Source of the DNA: Phycisphaeraceae bacterium
GTDB lineage: Bacteria; Planctomycetota; Phycisphaerae; Phycisphaerales; UBA1924
Reading direction: 5' to 3'
Length of the DNA stretch: 64,000 bases
Assembly: GCA_020639235.1 (NCBI GenBank)
Contig: JACKHC010000001.1
Span: 2,728,001 to 2,792,000 of the forward strand
Under the pieces are notes generated by a model. The model ran no database searches and was not told where the DNA came from. It saw only the letters and a program-made list of their open reading frames with translations. A program made the position numbers and the translations under genes. Position 1 is the first letter of the stretch; the number at the start of each line of letters is the position of its first letter. Shown in pieces: positions 35,037 through 43,786 of the stretch.

Positions 35037-35759
35037 CTACACCCGCACCGCCGACGCGTACCGCGGGATCAGCGCCGTCGCGATGTTCACGCACATCCGG
35101 TCGCTCAGCCGCGCAAACTCGTCGTAGTGCGCCGCCATCTGCTTCTCGAACTCGTCCTTCGTCAGGCCCGCCGAATGGAGGAACTCCGCCGAGTCCGTCG
35201 CGATCGCCCGCGCCATCCCCTTGTCGCACTCCGGGTGGAACTGGAACCCGTACGTCCGCATCCCCGCCCGGAACGCCTGCACCTTGCACTTGGCGCTCGA
35301 CGCCAGCAAGGTCGCGCCCGCCGGCAACTTCGTCACCTCGTACCCGTGCGCCTGGAACTGGTGCGAACGCCACGCCACCCCCGCCAGGATCGTGTCCGTC
35401 TGCCCCACCGGGCCGATGTCCATCGCGGGGAACCCCACCTCCGGCGCAGCCATCCTCGCCACCTCGCCACCCAGCGCGTGCGCGATCATCTGCGCCCCCA
35501 GGCAGATCCCCACAAGAGGCAACTGCCGCTCGTGCGCCCCCTTCAGGAACGCGTACTCGCGCTCCATGAACGCATGCTCCTCACCCACATTCTGCGGCCC
35601 GCCCAGACTCACAACCCCGTCCACACCCTCAAAATCCGTCGGCACCCGGTCCCCCACGTGCACCCGCCGGATGTCCATCTTGAATCCGTGATCGCGCAGG
35701 GTCATCCCGAGCCGACCCGCCCCGCAAATGTCCGAATGCTGAAGAACGATGATCGCCAT
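35037..35759 (-). CDS. Class I glutamine amidotransferase domain protein
   Basis: A 240-residue stand-alone GATase1 protein related to the N-terminal half of GMP synthase. The catalytic triad is visible: Cys86 in GICLGAQ, and His175 and Glu177 in GFQFHPE. SLGGPQNVGEE and the oxyanion region are conserved. It has no synthetase domain, so ammonia transfer to a partner or hydrolysis of gamma-glutamyl compounds (as in PuuD-like enzymes) is possible. It is the first gene of a probable run with the DNA glycosylase and speA. A link to polyamine metabolism is only inference from that order. Confidence 0.9.
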   Translation of the reverse strand: MAIIVLQHSDICGAGRLGMTLRDHGFKMDIRRVHVGDRVPTDFEGVDGVVSLGGPQNVGEEHAFMEREYAFLKGAHERQLPLVGICLGAQMIAHALGGEVARMAAPEVGFPAMDIGPVGQTDTILAGVAWRSHQFQAHGYEVTKLPAGATLLASSAKCKVQAFRAGMRTYGFQFHPECDKGMARAIATDSAEFLHSAGLTKDEFEKQMAAHYDEFARLSDRMCVNIATALIPRYASAVRV

Positions 35760-35823
35760 AGGGCGAAGAGCATACCGGGAGCAGACGGGGTCGCGCGAGC
35801 CGGCCCGTGCCGGGCCGGTTCAA

Positions 35824-37014
35824 CTACCCGCGACTCCCAACCCCCAGCGCATTCCGCAGCACCGCCGCCAGCCACCGCAGCTCGTCGTCCGGCCGCTCCT
35901 TGAACAACCCCTTCTTCTCGCGCCCCTCCGCCTCGACCGCAAGGTGGAGAATCGCCACATCGTTCATCGTCTCACCGCTCGGCTCCACGCGCACCGCCCG
36001 CACCGTCCCCTCCCACTGATCCACCGTCTCACCGAACGCGGTCTGCTGCGTGATCATCAACGCATCCCCCACAACATCAACGATCGCCCGCCGCGTCCCC
36101 CGCGAAATCGCAGCCCACGCCATCACGCCGCCGATCAGGATGAACAGCGAACCGATCGCCAGCGGAAACAGCAGCATCCACTGCGGCGATTGAATCGTCG
36201 CCACAACGAATCCCCCCGTGACGCCCCACGCGATCAGGTTCCACACAATCGCGAACAGGAACATCCCCTTCCCGCCCCTGCGCATCCCCATCTTCGGCAG
36301 CATCACCGTCAGCCCGTCCGCCGTCGCGCTCAGCGTGACCCTCGACCCCACAGGCAACTCCGGGACCGGCTCCGGTCCCTCGCCCCGCGCGACATCACCA
36401 CCGCCCGACGCCGACCTCGCCGCCGCAACCGCCGTATCCACAACCATGCCGCGCTGGCCGATCGCGTCCCCGACCAACACCGCCACGCGGCGAATCCGCT
36501 CGAGTTTCTTCGTCCCGCCCCAGACCAGGCCGAACGGCGCCTCACCCGACCGACGAACCGCCCGCAACTCAACGTCGCGCATGCTCGACCCGCGCTCCTC
36601 GCCCTCCTTCAACTCCGCAGCAGCACCGTCGGCAACCTCGAGCGTCTCGACATCCTCAATCGCGATCGACTTCGACCACCGCAACTTCCCCAACCGAAAC
36701 ACCCGCGTCAGCCGCCCGCGCGAAACGACGATCTCCAACGTACCCCACCGCGCCATGACCCCGACACCCATCACCAGCAGCCCGATGCCGAGGAACGGCA
36801 GCCCGAAGAGCAACTGCGCAATCCCGAAATACGACCCGCCCGCCACCTGCACCGCCCCCGCATAGACCTGATAGCCGCCCACACCCACAAACGGCAGGCT
36901 GAAGATCACAATCAGCATCCAGGAGCCCCTCGACTCCGACGCGGCATCAATGGCCTCGATCGCCACCCCATCCGGCAGCGTCCGCGTCCTGATCTCGGGT
37001 CCCGGCTGCTCCAT
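35824..37014 (-). CDS. Multi-pass membrane protein of unknown function
   Basis: A 396-residue protein I do not recognise. Four hydrophobic segments occur as two hairpins, about 31-52 and 67-90, then about 257-280 and 285-310. After each pair comes a soluble beta-rich region, with similar phrases (WGTLEIVVSRGRLTRVFRLG and RAIVDVVGDALMITQQTAFG), suggesting an internal duplication. The ATG at 37014 is preferred because the preceding in-frame sequence is low-complexity. It diverges from the PilT-like gene across about 230 bases. Confidence 0.75.
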   Translation of the reverse strand: MEQPGPEIRTRTLPDGVAIEAIDAASESRGSWMLIVIFSLPFVGVGGYQVYAGAVQVAGGSYFGIAQLLFGLPFLGIGLLVMGVGVMARWGTLEIVVSRGRLTRVFRLGKLRWSKSIAIEDVETLEVADGAAAELKEGEERGSSMRDVELRAVRRSGEAPFGLVWGGTKKLERIRRVAVLVGDAIGQRGMVVDTAVAAARSASGGGDVARGEGPEPVPELPVGSRVTLSATADGLTVMLPKMGMRRGGKGMFLFAIVWNLIAWGVTGGFVVATIQSPQWMLLFPLAIGSLFILIGGVMAWAAISRGTRRAIVDVVGDALMITQQTAFGETVDQWEGTVRAVRVEPSGETMNDVAILHLAVEAEGREKKGLFKERPDDELRWLAAVLRNALGVGSRG

Positions 37015-37245
37015 ATCCCGCCATACTCCCCCCACCCGACCGCCCCGGTCCAATCGACCCGTCTGGTACAGTGTCCGGTCCCGCCGATTCGCCCCCATTG
37101 GAGGATCAGCGGGCCCATTTTGCTCCCCTCGGGGCAACGATGACCCCCCGAGGTGCGTATCGACCTTCCCAACCCCCACGCGCGGGATCACGCCATCGGG
37201 CCGCCAGGACGCCGCCCACGTAAACCATCAGAGAGAGCCAGACAG

Positions 37246-38403
37246 ATGAGTCTCAACTCCGACGCCGTGACCTCCGAGCCCATCGCAGCCCACTGCACGC
37301 TCGACCCCGACGCCAAGCACGATCCCCACGCCACCCGCTTCGGCAAGTTCCTGCAGGCCTGCATCAAGTTCGAGGCCTCCGACCTCCTCCTCAAGACCGG
37401 CACCACGCCCCGCGTCCGGCTCCGCGGCGCCCTCAAGTCCCTCGACACCGAACCCATCTCACACGATGAGTTCATCTCCATCGCCAAGCACATCCTCACC
37501 GAGGAGCAGTTCGCCGATCTCCACAAGTACGGGTCCGTCGACTTCGCCTACGACTACGACGAGGGCCACCGCTTCCGCGTCAACCTCTTCCAGGCGCGCG
37601 GCAAGCTCTCCGTCGCCGCCCGTCTCATCACCTCCAACATCCGCCGCTTCGAGGATCTCTACCTCCCCGACGTCATGTCCGAGATCGCCATGCAGCCGCA
37701 GGGAATCGTTCTCCTTGCGGGCGTCACCGGCTCCGGCAAGTCCACCACGATCGCCTCGATGCTCAACTATGTGAACGAGCGCAAGCCCGTCCACATCGTC
37801 ACACTCGAAGACCCCATCGAATACATCTTCACCGACAACAAGGCCACCATTAACCAGCGCGAGATCGGCATCGATTGCCTCGACTTCAAGACCGGCCTCC
37901 GCGCCCTCGTCCGCGAGAACCCCGACATCGTGCTCGTCGGCGAAATGCGCGACTCCGAAACCTTCGAGGCCGCACTCCACGCCGCCGAAACCGGCCACCT
38001 CGTCTTCGGAACGATCCACGCCTCCAGCGCCACCGAAACCTTCTCCCGCATCTACGACCTCTTCCCCCCCGACGAGCGCGAGCAGGTCCGCAAGATCCTC
38101 GCCTACCAGATGCGCGCCATCGTCTATCAGAAGCTCCTCCCCACGCTCCACAAGGACATCCACCGAATCCCGGCGCTCGAAATCCTCATCAATACGCCGC
38201 CCGTGCGCAAGTTCATCCTCGAGGGTAGAGAGAGCGAAATCCGCGACATCCTCCGCTCGCAGGAGGCCGAGCAGATCGGCATGATGGACTTCAATGCGTG
38301 CCTTGTGAAGCTCGTCGAGCAGGAATACATTCACACCCGCGTCGCCATGGAAACCACGCCCAACGCCGACGAACTCCGCATGCGCCTCAAGGGCATCTCC
38401 TAA
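37246..38403 (+). CDS. PilT-like type IV pilus/secretion ATPase
   Basis: A 385-residue hexameric secretion ATPase of the PilT/GspE superfamily, closest in length and layout to PilT. The N-terminal PAS-like domain contains FEASDLLLKTG. Walker A is GVTGSGKST (Lys165), the Asp box HIVTLEDPIEY, Walker B IVLVGEMRD (Glu233) and the His box LVFGTIHASSA. All catalytic motifs are intact. The start is the ATG at 37246. It is followed 22 bases later by a GspE-like gene lacking these motifs and then a CvpA-like gene, and the three probably form one transcript. No pilin or PilC/GspF gene is in the window. Confidence 0.92.
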   Translation: MSLNSDAVTSEPIAAHCTLDPDAKHDPHATRFGKFLQACIKFEASDLLLKTGTTPRVRLRGALKSLDTEPISHDEFISIAKHILTEEQFADLHKYGSVDFAYDYDEGHRFRVNLFQARGKLSVAARLITSNIRRFEDLYLPDVMSEIAMQPQGIVLLAGVTGSGKSTTIASMLNYVNERKPVHIVTLEDPIEYIFTDNKATINQREIGIDCLDFKTGLRALVRENPDIVLVGEMRDSETFEAALHAAETGHLVFGTIHASSATETFSRIYDLFPPDEREQVRKILAYQMRAIVYQKLLPTLHKDIHRIPALEILINTPPVRKFILEGRESEIRDILRSQEAEQIGMMDFNACLVKLVEQEYIHTRVAMETTPNADELRMRLKGIS

Positions 38404-38425
38404 CCAACCGGGAATCGAAGACCAC

Positions 38426-40144
38426 ATGATGATGCCACTCTCGATCGCGTCCGGACTCCCCTCGACGCTCGCCGCCGACGGGTATTTCCTCGTCTCGCCC
38501 TACAAGCCCGTCCTCTTCCTCGCGCCCCTCGTCGCGTGGGCGTGGGTCGTCGCGACCATCCTCGATAAGGACGCCGCGCGCTGGTACTTCAAGCGCGAGC
38601 AGTGGAACTTCGCCCACCTCCTCGCGGGCCTCGTCGCCGCGGGAATCGTCCTCTTCGCGCCCGCGTCGTTCTGGATCACCTGGCCCATCATGCTCGTGAT
38701 CCTCACCGCCGACATCGGCATCTACGCCACCCTCCGAAACAAGGACGACAGAGTCCCTGAAGTCTTCCGCTGGTCGCTCGACTTCGAGAAGATGGCCAAG
38801 TCGCGCGCCGCCAAGGCCGCATCGAAGAAGGCCAGACAGGTCACCATGTCCTTCCGCCCCGCCGGCGGCAAGGACCTCCCCGTCCCCGAGAAAGACTCGC
38901 CCCAGTACGCCGTCCGCGCGCACGCCGAAACAATCATCCAGAACCTCTTCGAGTCCCGCGGCAACCAGATCGAGATCGTCCCCACACGCGACAAGCAGTA
39001 CCGCGTCCTCTTCTCCATCGACGGCCTGCGCCAACCCGTCGAGCAGCTCCCCGCCGCCGAAGGCGCCGCCATCATCGACTTCTTCAAGGCCGCCGCCGGA
39101 CTCGACATCGAGGACCGCCGCCGCAAGCAGAAGTCCATAATGACCATCTCGCAGCCCAACACCACGGCGCGCGTCGCGCGAGTCTCCGCGATGGGCGGCT
39201 CCGCCGGCATGCAACTCAACCTCCTCCTCGACCCCGAGCAGCAGGTCAAGCGCCGCGTCGAGGAACTCGGGCTCTTCCCCAACCAACTCGAGGACCTCAA
39301 GAATCTCGTTGAGGAGCAGGCCGGCGTCGTCCTCGTCTCCGCGCCCCGCCACAACGGCGGCACCACAACCCTCTACGCCCTCATCCGCGCCCACGACGCC
39401 TACACCTCCAATGTCCAGACCGTCGAACTCGACCCGCAGACCCAGATCGAAGGCGTCCGCCACAACCAGTTCGATCCCGAGGACGCCGCCGAATACTCCA
39501 CCACGGTCCGCTCCGTCCTGCGCCGCGACCCCAATGTCGTCGGCATCGCCGAATGCGACGACGCCACCGCCAAGGAGATCGCCCGCGCCGACACGCGGAG
39601 CATCCGCGTGTATGTCCAGGTCCCCGTCGACGGCGCGGTCAACGCCATCCAGGCGTGGACACGCGCCGTCAACGATCCCAAGGCCGCGTCCAACTGCCTC
39701 CACGGCGTCGTCGCCCAGCGACTGGTCCGCAAACTCTGCACCAACTGCCGCGTCCCCTACCAGCCCACGCCCGATGTCCTCAAGAAACTCGGGCTCCCCC
39801 CCGAAACCAAGCAACTCTTCCGCAAGGGCGGCCAGGTCCTCATCAAGGACAAGCCCGACACCTGCCCCGTCTGCGCGGGCTCCGGCTTCAACGGCCAGAT
39901 CGGCCTTTTCGCGATCCACACGCTGGACCCCGAAGATCGCAACCTCATCCGCGCCAACAATGTCGAGGGGCTCAAGGCCTCCTTCCGCCAGAAGAAGCAG
40001 CAGAGCATCCAGACCTCGGGCCTCCAGCGCGTCATGCTCGGCGATACCTCAGTCGAGGAACTCGTCCGCGTGATCCAGGGACCCGCAGAGTCCAAGAAGA
40101 AAAAGCCATCGCCCACCGAGCAATCCGCCGGCGCCGCTTCCTGA
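38426..40144 (+). CDS. Membrane-anchored GspE/PilB-like protein with degenerate ATPase site
   Basis: A 572-residue protein. Residues 27-100 contain about three membrane helices, unusual for this family. Residues about 155-500 align with the GspE/PilB ATPase core, but nucleotide motifs are lost. Walker A reads APRHNGGTTTLY with Gly312 at the Lys position, the Asp box TVEDPVEY reads TVELDPQTQ, the His box is missing, and the Walker B region reads VVGIAECDD. By contrast the family segment VAQRLVRKLC and both zinc cysteine pairs (Cys438/Cys441, Cys480/Cys483) are kept. It is likely a structural or regulatory pseudo-ATPase partnered with the PilT-like protein. Confidence 0.88.
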   Translation: MMMPLSIASGLPSTLAADGYFLVSPYKPVLFLAPLVAWAWVVATILDKDAARWYFKREQWNFAHLLAGLVAAGIVLFAPASFWITWPIMLVILTADIGIYATLRNKDDRVPEVFRWSLDFEKMAKSRAAKAASKKARQVTMSFRPAGGKDLPVPEKDSPQYAVRAHAETIIQNLFESRGNQIEIVPTRDKQYRVLFSIDGLRQPVEQLPAAEGAAIIDFFKAAAGLDIEDRRRKQKSIMTISQPNTTARVARVSAMGGSAGMQLNLLLDPEQQVKRRVEELGLFPNQLEDLKNLVEEQAGVVLVSAPRHNGGTTTLYALIRAHDAYTSNVQTVELDPQTQIEGVRHNQFDPEDAAEYSTTVRSVLRRDPNVVGIAECDDATAKEIARADTRSIRVYVQVPVDGAVNAIQAWTRAVNDPKAASNCLHGVVAQRLVRKLCTNCRVPYQPTPDVLKKLGLPPETKQLFRKGGQVLIKDKPDTCPVCAGSGFNGQIGLFAIHTLDPEDRNLIRANNVEGLKASFRQKKQQSIQTSGLQRVMLGDTSVEELVRVIQGPAESKKKKPSPTEQSAGAAS

Positions 40145-40169
40145 CCCAAACTTCCGAGGATCCACCGCG

Positions 40170-41966
40170 ATGCCAATGTTCAACATCATCATCGTCCTCG
40201 CCCTCATCGCCGCTCCCATCATGTGGGCGTCCAAGGCCAAGGGCTACGGCATGTTCTCCGCGATGCTCAACCTCTTCTGCTGCATCGTCGCCGGAGGCAT
40301 CGCATTCGCGCTCTGGGAACCCCTCCTGTACGCCTTCGTCCTCAACAAGGACCAGGGCGCGCTGCGCGACATCGGCTCAACCGCCTGCCTCCTCATCCCC
40401 TACATCGTCTCGCTCTTCGTCCTGCGGATGATCGTCGATACCTTCGTCAAGGCGAACCTCAAGTTCTCCGACGCCGCGAACTTCGTCGGCGGCATGGTCT
40501 TCGGCCTCGCCGCCGGCGTTATCACCACCGGCATCACCGCCGTCGCCTTCAGCAACCTTCGGCTCCCCGACGAAATCCTCGGCTACCAGGCCCTCACCGA
40601 CGAAGAGGCCGGCAACTTCGTCTACAAGAACACACTCTGGGTCCCCGTCGATGTCATGACCGTGCGGTTCTACGAGACGCTCTCCCTCGGCGGCTTCGCC
40701 ACCGAGAACGCTCTCGCCCTCCACATGCCCAGCGCCCACATCCAGGCCGCGCTCAACCGCGCCGTGGTCCGCTCCGAGGACGACCGCCGCGTCGGCTACA
40801 CCCACATCGCCCCCGACGCCGCCAAGGTCGTCGGCCGCTACGAAGTCGATGCCTCGCTCGACGCCCTCCGCACCGACACCATGTCCCTCAACTCGCCCCA
40901 GCAGATCCTCGACATCAACGGCGAACCCATCACAGGCGACTCGACCCTCCACGGCTTCCTCGTCGAGTTTCTCCCCAACGCGATGGAGGGTTCCGGCCAG
41001 TGGGTCGTCGGGCCCGGACAGGTCCGCCTCCTCTGCCGCAACGCCGACAACACGCAGGCCAAGTCCTTCAACGCCATCGCGATCGTCGCCGAGTCCGACA
41101 CCAAGGGCATCCTCGCACGCTACCCCGCAAACTCGCGCAACCTCCTCATCGGCTCCGTCGGCGCCGGCAAGAGCGCCGCCTTCGCCTTCGAGTACATCGT
41201 CCCCAAGATCTGGACCCCCACCGAACTCATCATCCGCGGCACGCGATTCCCGCTCTCAGGCGAACTCGCGTCGCCCAAACTCGTCTTCGACTCCGTCGTC
41301 AAGCGCGACTCCGCAATCCTCACACGCGACCTCTTCGAGGAACTCGGCGTCAAGGTCGGCGGCGTCACCATCGGGAATATCGACGAGTCCCTCGCGATCT
41401 CCATCCCCTTCGATAACCGGCAGATGCCCGCCGGCCTCACCTACACATCCCAGATCCCCTACGGCTTCAACATCCCCGTCACCGACGCCCGATCCGCGTT
41501 CCTCCTCGACGAAGAGAACAAGATCATCAACGGCGACGGCGAGTTCACAAACGAACTCCTCACCAACCGCGAGACCGCCCGCTCGCTCCGCGTCAACAAC
41601 ATCTCGACGCCGGGCGATGTCAGGGTCGTCCAGATCTCACTCGCCAGAACCAGCCAGACCACCGAGTTCGGCCAGGCCATGAACAACATCCCCGACAAGG
41701 ACAAGCCCCCCTACCTCATCGCCTCCGACGGCCGCGCCTTCCCGTGCGTCGGGTATGTCTACACCGACGGCATCACCACCAACATCCGCTTCAAGCCCGA
41801 CGACCTCATCGACTCCTACCAGCGCGATGTCCCCCAACTCTCCGTCTCCAAACGCGAAGAGTCGCTCACGCTCATCTTCCTCGTGAACTCCGACTCCAAA
41901 CTCACCGGGCTCTCGATCGGCAATGTCAAGGCCGCATCATTCCCCCGCGAAGTCACCCCCCAGTAA
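40170..41966 (+). CDS. Large CvpA-like membrane protein
   Basis: A 598-residue protein. Four membrane helices in residues 4-125 resemble the CvpA (colicin V production) fold. The remaining 470 residues form a large soluble, beta-rich domain of unknown type. It contains GSVGAGKS at 328-335, which fits the Walker A pattern, but no Walker B or other NTPase motif could be recognised. The gene starts 25 bases after the GspE-like stop and ends at a strong terminator, so it is the last gene of the three-gene unit. Its function is unknown, and the context suggests a component of a cell-envelope machine. Confidence 0.8.
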   Translation: MPMFNIIIVLALIAAPIMWASKAKGYGMFSAMLNLFCCIVAGGIAFALWEPLLYAFVLNKDQGALRDIGSTACLLIPYIVSLFVLRMIVDTFVKANLKFSDAANFVGGMVFGLAAGVITTGITAVAFSNLRLPDEILGYQALTDEEAGNFVYKNTLWVPVDVMTVRFYETLSLGGFATENALALHMPSAHIQAALNRAVVRSEDDRRVGYTHIAPDAAKVVGRYEVDASLDALRTDTMSLNSPQQILDINGEPITGDSTLHGFLVEFLPNAMEGSGQWVVGPGQVRLLCRNADNTQAKSFNAIAIVAESDTKGILARYPANSRNLLIGSVGAGKSAAFAFEYIVPKIWTPTELIIRGTRFPLSGELASPKLVFDSVVKRDSAILTRDLFEELGVKVGGVTIGNIDESLAISIPFDNRQMPAGLTYTSQIPYGFNIPVTDARSAFLLDEENKIINGDGEFTNELLTNRETARSLRVNNISTPGDVRVVQISLARTSQTTEFGQAMNNIPDKDKPPYLIASDGRAFPCVGYVYTDGITTNIRFKPDDLIDSYQRDVPQLSVSKREESLTLIFLVNSDSKLTGLSIGNVKAASFPREVTPQ

Positions 41967-41997
41967 TCGCCGGAGCGAAGACAACCCGCCAACGAAT

Positions 41998-42026
41998 AAG
42001 GGGCGTGGCATCGAGCCACGCCCCTT
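41998..42026. terminator. Strong bidirectional Rho-independent terminator
   Basis: AAGGGGCGTGGC (41998-42009) pairs perfectly with GCCACGCCCCTT (42015-42026) around a 5-base loop, followed by T-rich sequence on the plus strand and preceded by A-containing sequence. It lies between the convergent CvpA-like and rplI genes and can serve both. Confidence 0.88.
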
Positions 42027-42066
42027 TCTCATTCACTGATTTGCGAATCGCCGGATCCTCGCGGGA

Positions 42067-42627
42067 TCAGGCGTCCTTCTTGGCGGGCGCTTCGGCCTTC
42101 TCGCCCTTCTCGATCGGGTTCCCTTCCTCGTCGAACTCGATCTCCTTGCGGTCCTCGCCGAGATCGAGGTCGCGGTCCGCCACAACCCACACCTTGATCG
42201 TCGCCGCCAGATCAGACTCCGGCCGGATCGTCACCTCGTAGGAGTCGATCCGCTTGATCGTCTGCGCCAGGCGAACGTCGCGCGGGCGGACATCCAGACC
42301 CTGCGAACTCAGCGCCTCGGCGATGTCCTGCTGCGTCACCGATCCGTACAGCAGGCCCGCGTCATTGCACGACCGCTGCAGCGTGATCTCGATGCCGTCC
42401 AGCTTCGAGACCATCGCCTCGCGCGACTTGCGCTGCTCGGCGAGCTGCTTCTCCGCCTCGGCCCGACGCGCCGCCAACTGCTTGATCAGATCCTCGTTCG
42501 GAGCGGTCGCCAGTTCGCGGGGCAGCAGGAAGTTCCTCGCGTACCCCGAGCGGACATGAACCACATCACCGACGATCCCCAGCCCCTCGACCGTGTCCAG
42601 AAGCAACACTTCAACATTCTTCGACAT
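42067..42627 (-). CDS. rplI: 50S ribosomal protein L9
   Basis: L9 binds 23S rRNA at the base of the L1 stalk. The N-terminal domain has the typical VEVLLLDTVEGLGIVGDVVHVRSGYARNFLLP signature, then a long charged helix and a C-terminal rRNA-binding domain. At 186 residues it is about 35 longer than E. coli L9 because of an acidic/Lys/Ala-rich C-terminal extension. The ATG at 42627 follows AAAGGA. It is the last gene of the rpsF-ssb-rplI group. rpsR (S18), usually between ssb and rplI, is absent here. Confidence 0.97.
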   Translation of the reverse strand: MSKNVEVLLLDTVEGLGIVGDVVHVRSGYARNFLLPRELATAPNEDLIKQLAARRAEAEKQLAEQRKSREAMVSKLDGIEITLQRSCNDAGLLYGSVTQQDIAEALSSQGLDVRPRDVRLAQTIKRIDSYEVTIRPESDLAATIKVWVVADRDLDLGEDRKEIEFDEEGNPIEKGEKAEAPAKKDA

Positions 42628-42709
42628 CTCGCTGTCCTTTCTGTCTGTCTGAAAGTTCAGGAGCCGCACAACGCGGCCCCAGCGTCATCACGCAAACCCG
42701 TCCCGCGAA

Positions 42710-43162
42710 TCAGAACGGGATATCGTCATCCCCGATCGGCTCGTACGCCGGCTGCCGCGATCCGCCGCCGCTCTCGCCGCGCCGCCCGCCGCCAGTGCCG
42801 CCGTTGCCACCGCCCCCGCCATCCGACTTGCTGTCAACGAACTGGAAGCCCTCGACGACCACCTTGAGCTTCGAACGGTTCCCGCCGTCCTTGTCCTGCC
42901 ACTGGTCCAACCGAAGACGCCCCTCCAGCATCACCGGACGACCCTTCTTGAGGTACTGGCTCAGCACCTCCGCCGTGCGCCCGAACGCCTCGCAGTCGAC
43001 GAAGGTCGTCTCCTCGCGATTCTCGCCGTCCGCCGTGCGGAACCGGCGATTCACCGCCAGCCCGAGCGTGCACACCGCCGTGTTCGAGTTCGGCAGATGA
43101 CGCAACTCCGGATCGCGCGTCAGGTTCCCCATCAGGATGACTTTGTTGTAACTACCGGCCAT
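42710..43162 (-). CDS. ssb: Single-stranded DNA-binding protein
   Basis: SSB coats single-stranded DNA in replication and repair. The 150-residue protein has an OB fold (YNKVILMGNLTRDPELRHLP, AVNRRF, FVDCEAFGRTAE, YLKKGRPVMLEGRL), a Gly-rich flexible linker, and the acidic protein-interaction tip DDDIPF. A strong ribosome site (GGAAGGAG) precedes the ATG. It lies between rpsF and rplI as in many bacteria. Confidence 0.97.
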   Translation of the reverse strand: MAGSYNKVILMGNLTRDPELRHLPNSNTAVCTLGLAVNRRFRTADGENREETTFVDCEAFGRTAEVLSQYLKKGRPVMLEGRLRLDQWQDKDGGNRSKLKVVVEGFQFVDSKSDGGGGGNGGTGGGRRGESGGGSRQPAYEPIGDDDIPF

Positions 43163-43233
43163 GTCCGACTCCTTCCGCCGCACGCCTCCCGGCGATGCGA
43201 CCCCAGGTGGTCATCGTTCGTCCCATCGCCCGC

Positions 43234-43722
43234 TCACGCGGACGCTTCGGCTTCCTCTTCCTCATCCGATGTGTCACGATCGTCATCGTCGTCATCCGCA
43301 GACTTGATCGTCACCTCGTTCGCCGAGGCCGCACGCTCGAGCTCACGCTCTCGCCGCATCTTCGCCTCGACCTCCAACTCGCCCGCGGCGTCCGCCACGC
43401 GCATCTCGTCCTCGCTCAGGTGGTCCGCCTTGAGAATCATCTGGCGCAGAATCAACTCCGACAGATTCGCTTCACGATCGATCGCAGCGATGCCCGTCGG
43501 ATCACACCTGAAGTACGTCAGGATGTAGAAACCGCGCTTGCTCTTGCCCATCTCGAAGGCGAAGCGACGCTCGTCCCACTTCCGCAGCGCGATCACTTCC
43601 CCGCCGTGACGCTCGATCGTGTGCCGAATGAACGCGATCGCGTCGCTCAGCTCCGCCATCCGGTTCTGCGCCACGATCCACATACCCTCGTAGCAGCTCG
43701 ACCGACCCTTGCTCTTTGCCAT
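43234..43722 (-). CDS. rpsF: 30S ribosomal protein S6
   Basis: S6 binds the central domain of 16S rRNA, usually as a heterodimer with S18. The core is CYEGMWIVAQN, then HGGEVIALRKWDERRFAFEMGKSKRGFYILTYF. At 162 residues it is longer than the common 95-135 residue proteins, with a charged helix and a highly acidic tail (runs of Asp and Glu). In E. coli S6 gains glutamates post-translationally, whereas here acidity is encoded. AAGGAAAGG lies upstream of the ATG. It follows pth and precedes ssb. Confidence 0.96.
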   Translation of the reverse strand: MAKSKGRSSCYEGMWIVAQNRMAELSDAIAFIRHTIERHGGEVIALRKWDERRFAFEMGKSKRGFYILTYFRCDPTGIAAIDREANLSELILRQMILKADHLSEDEMRVADAAGELEVEAKMRRERELERAASANEVTIKSADDDDDDRDTSDEEEEAEASA

Positions 43723-43786
43723 AACTGATCTGCCTTTCCTTACGATCCGCCCGCGTCTTCTCCGACGCGTTTCCGGCGTTGTTGTC

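Noticed and set aside
32682..35903. A 1073-codon open frame on the plus strand opposite speA, the glycosylase and the amidotransferase
   Set aside because: It runs antisense to three well-recognised genes, is dominated by Arg, His and Pro, and shows no family motif. It is a GC-rich shadow frame.
38426..40144. Calling the GspE-like protein an active secretion ATPase
   Set aside because: The Walker A Lys and the Asp and His boxes are missing, so the usual annotation would mislead.
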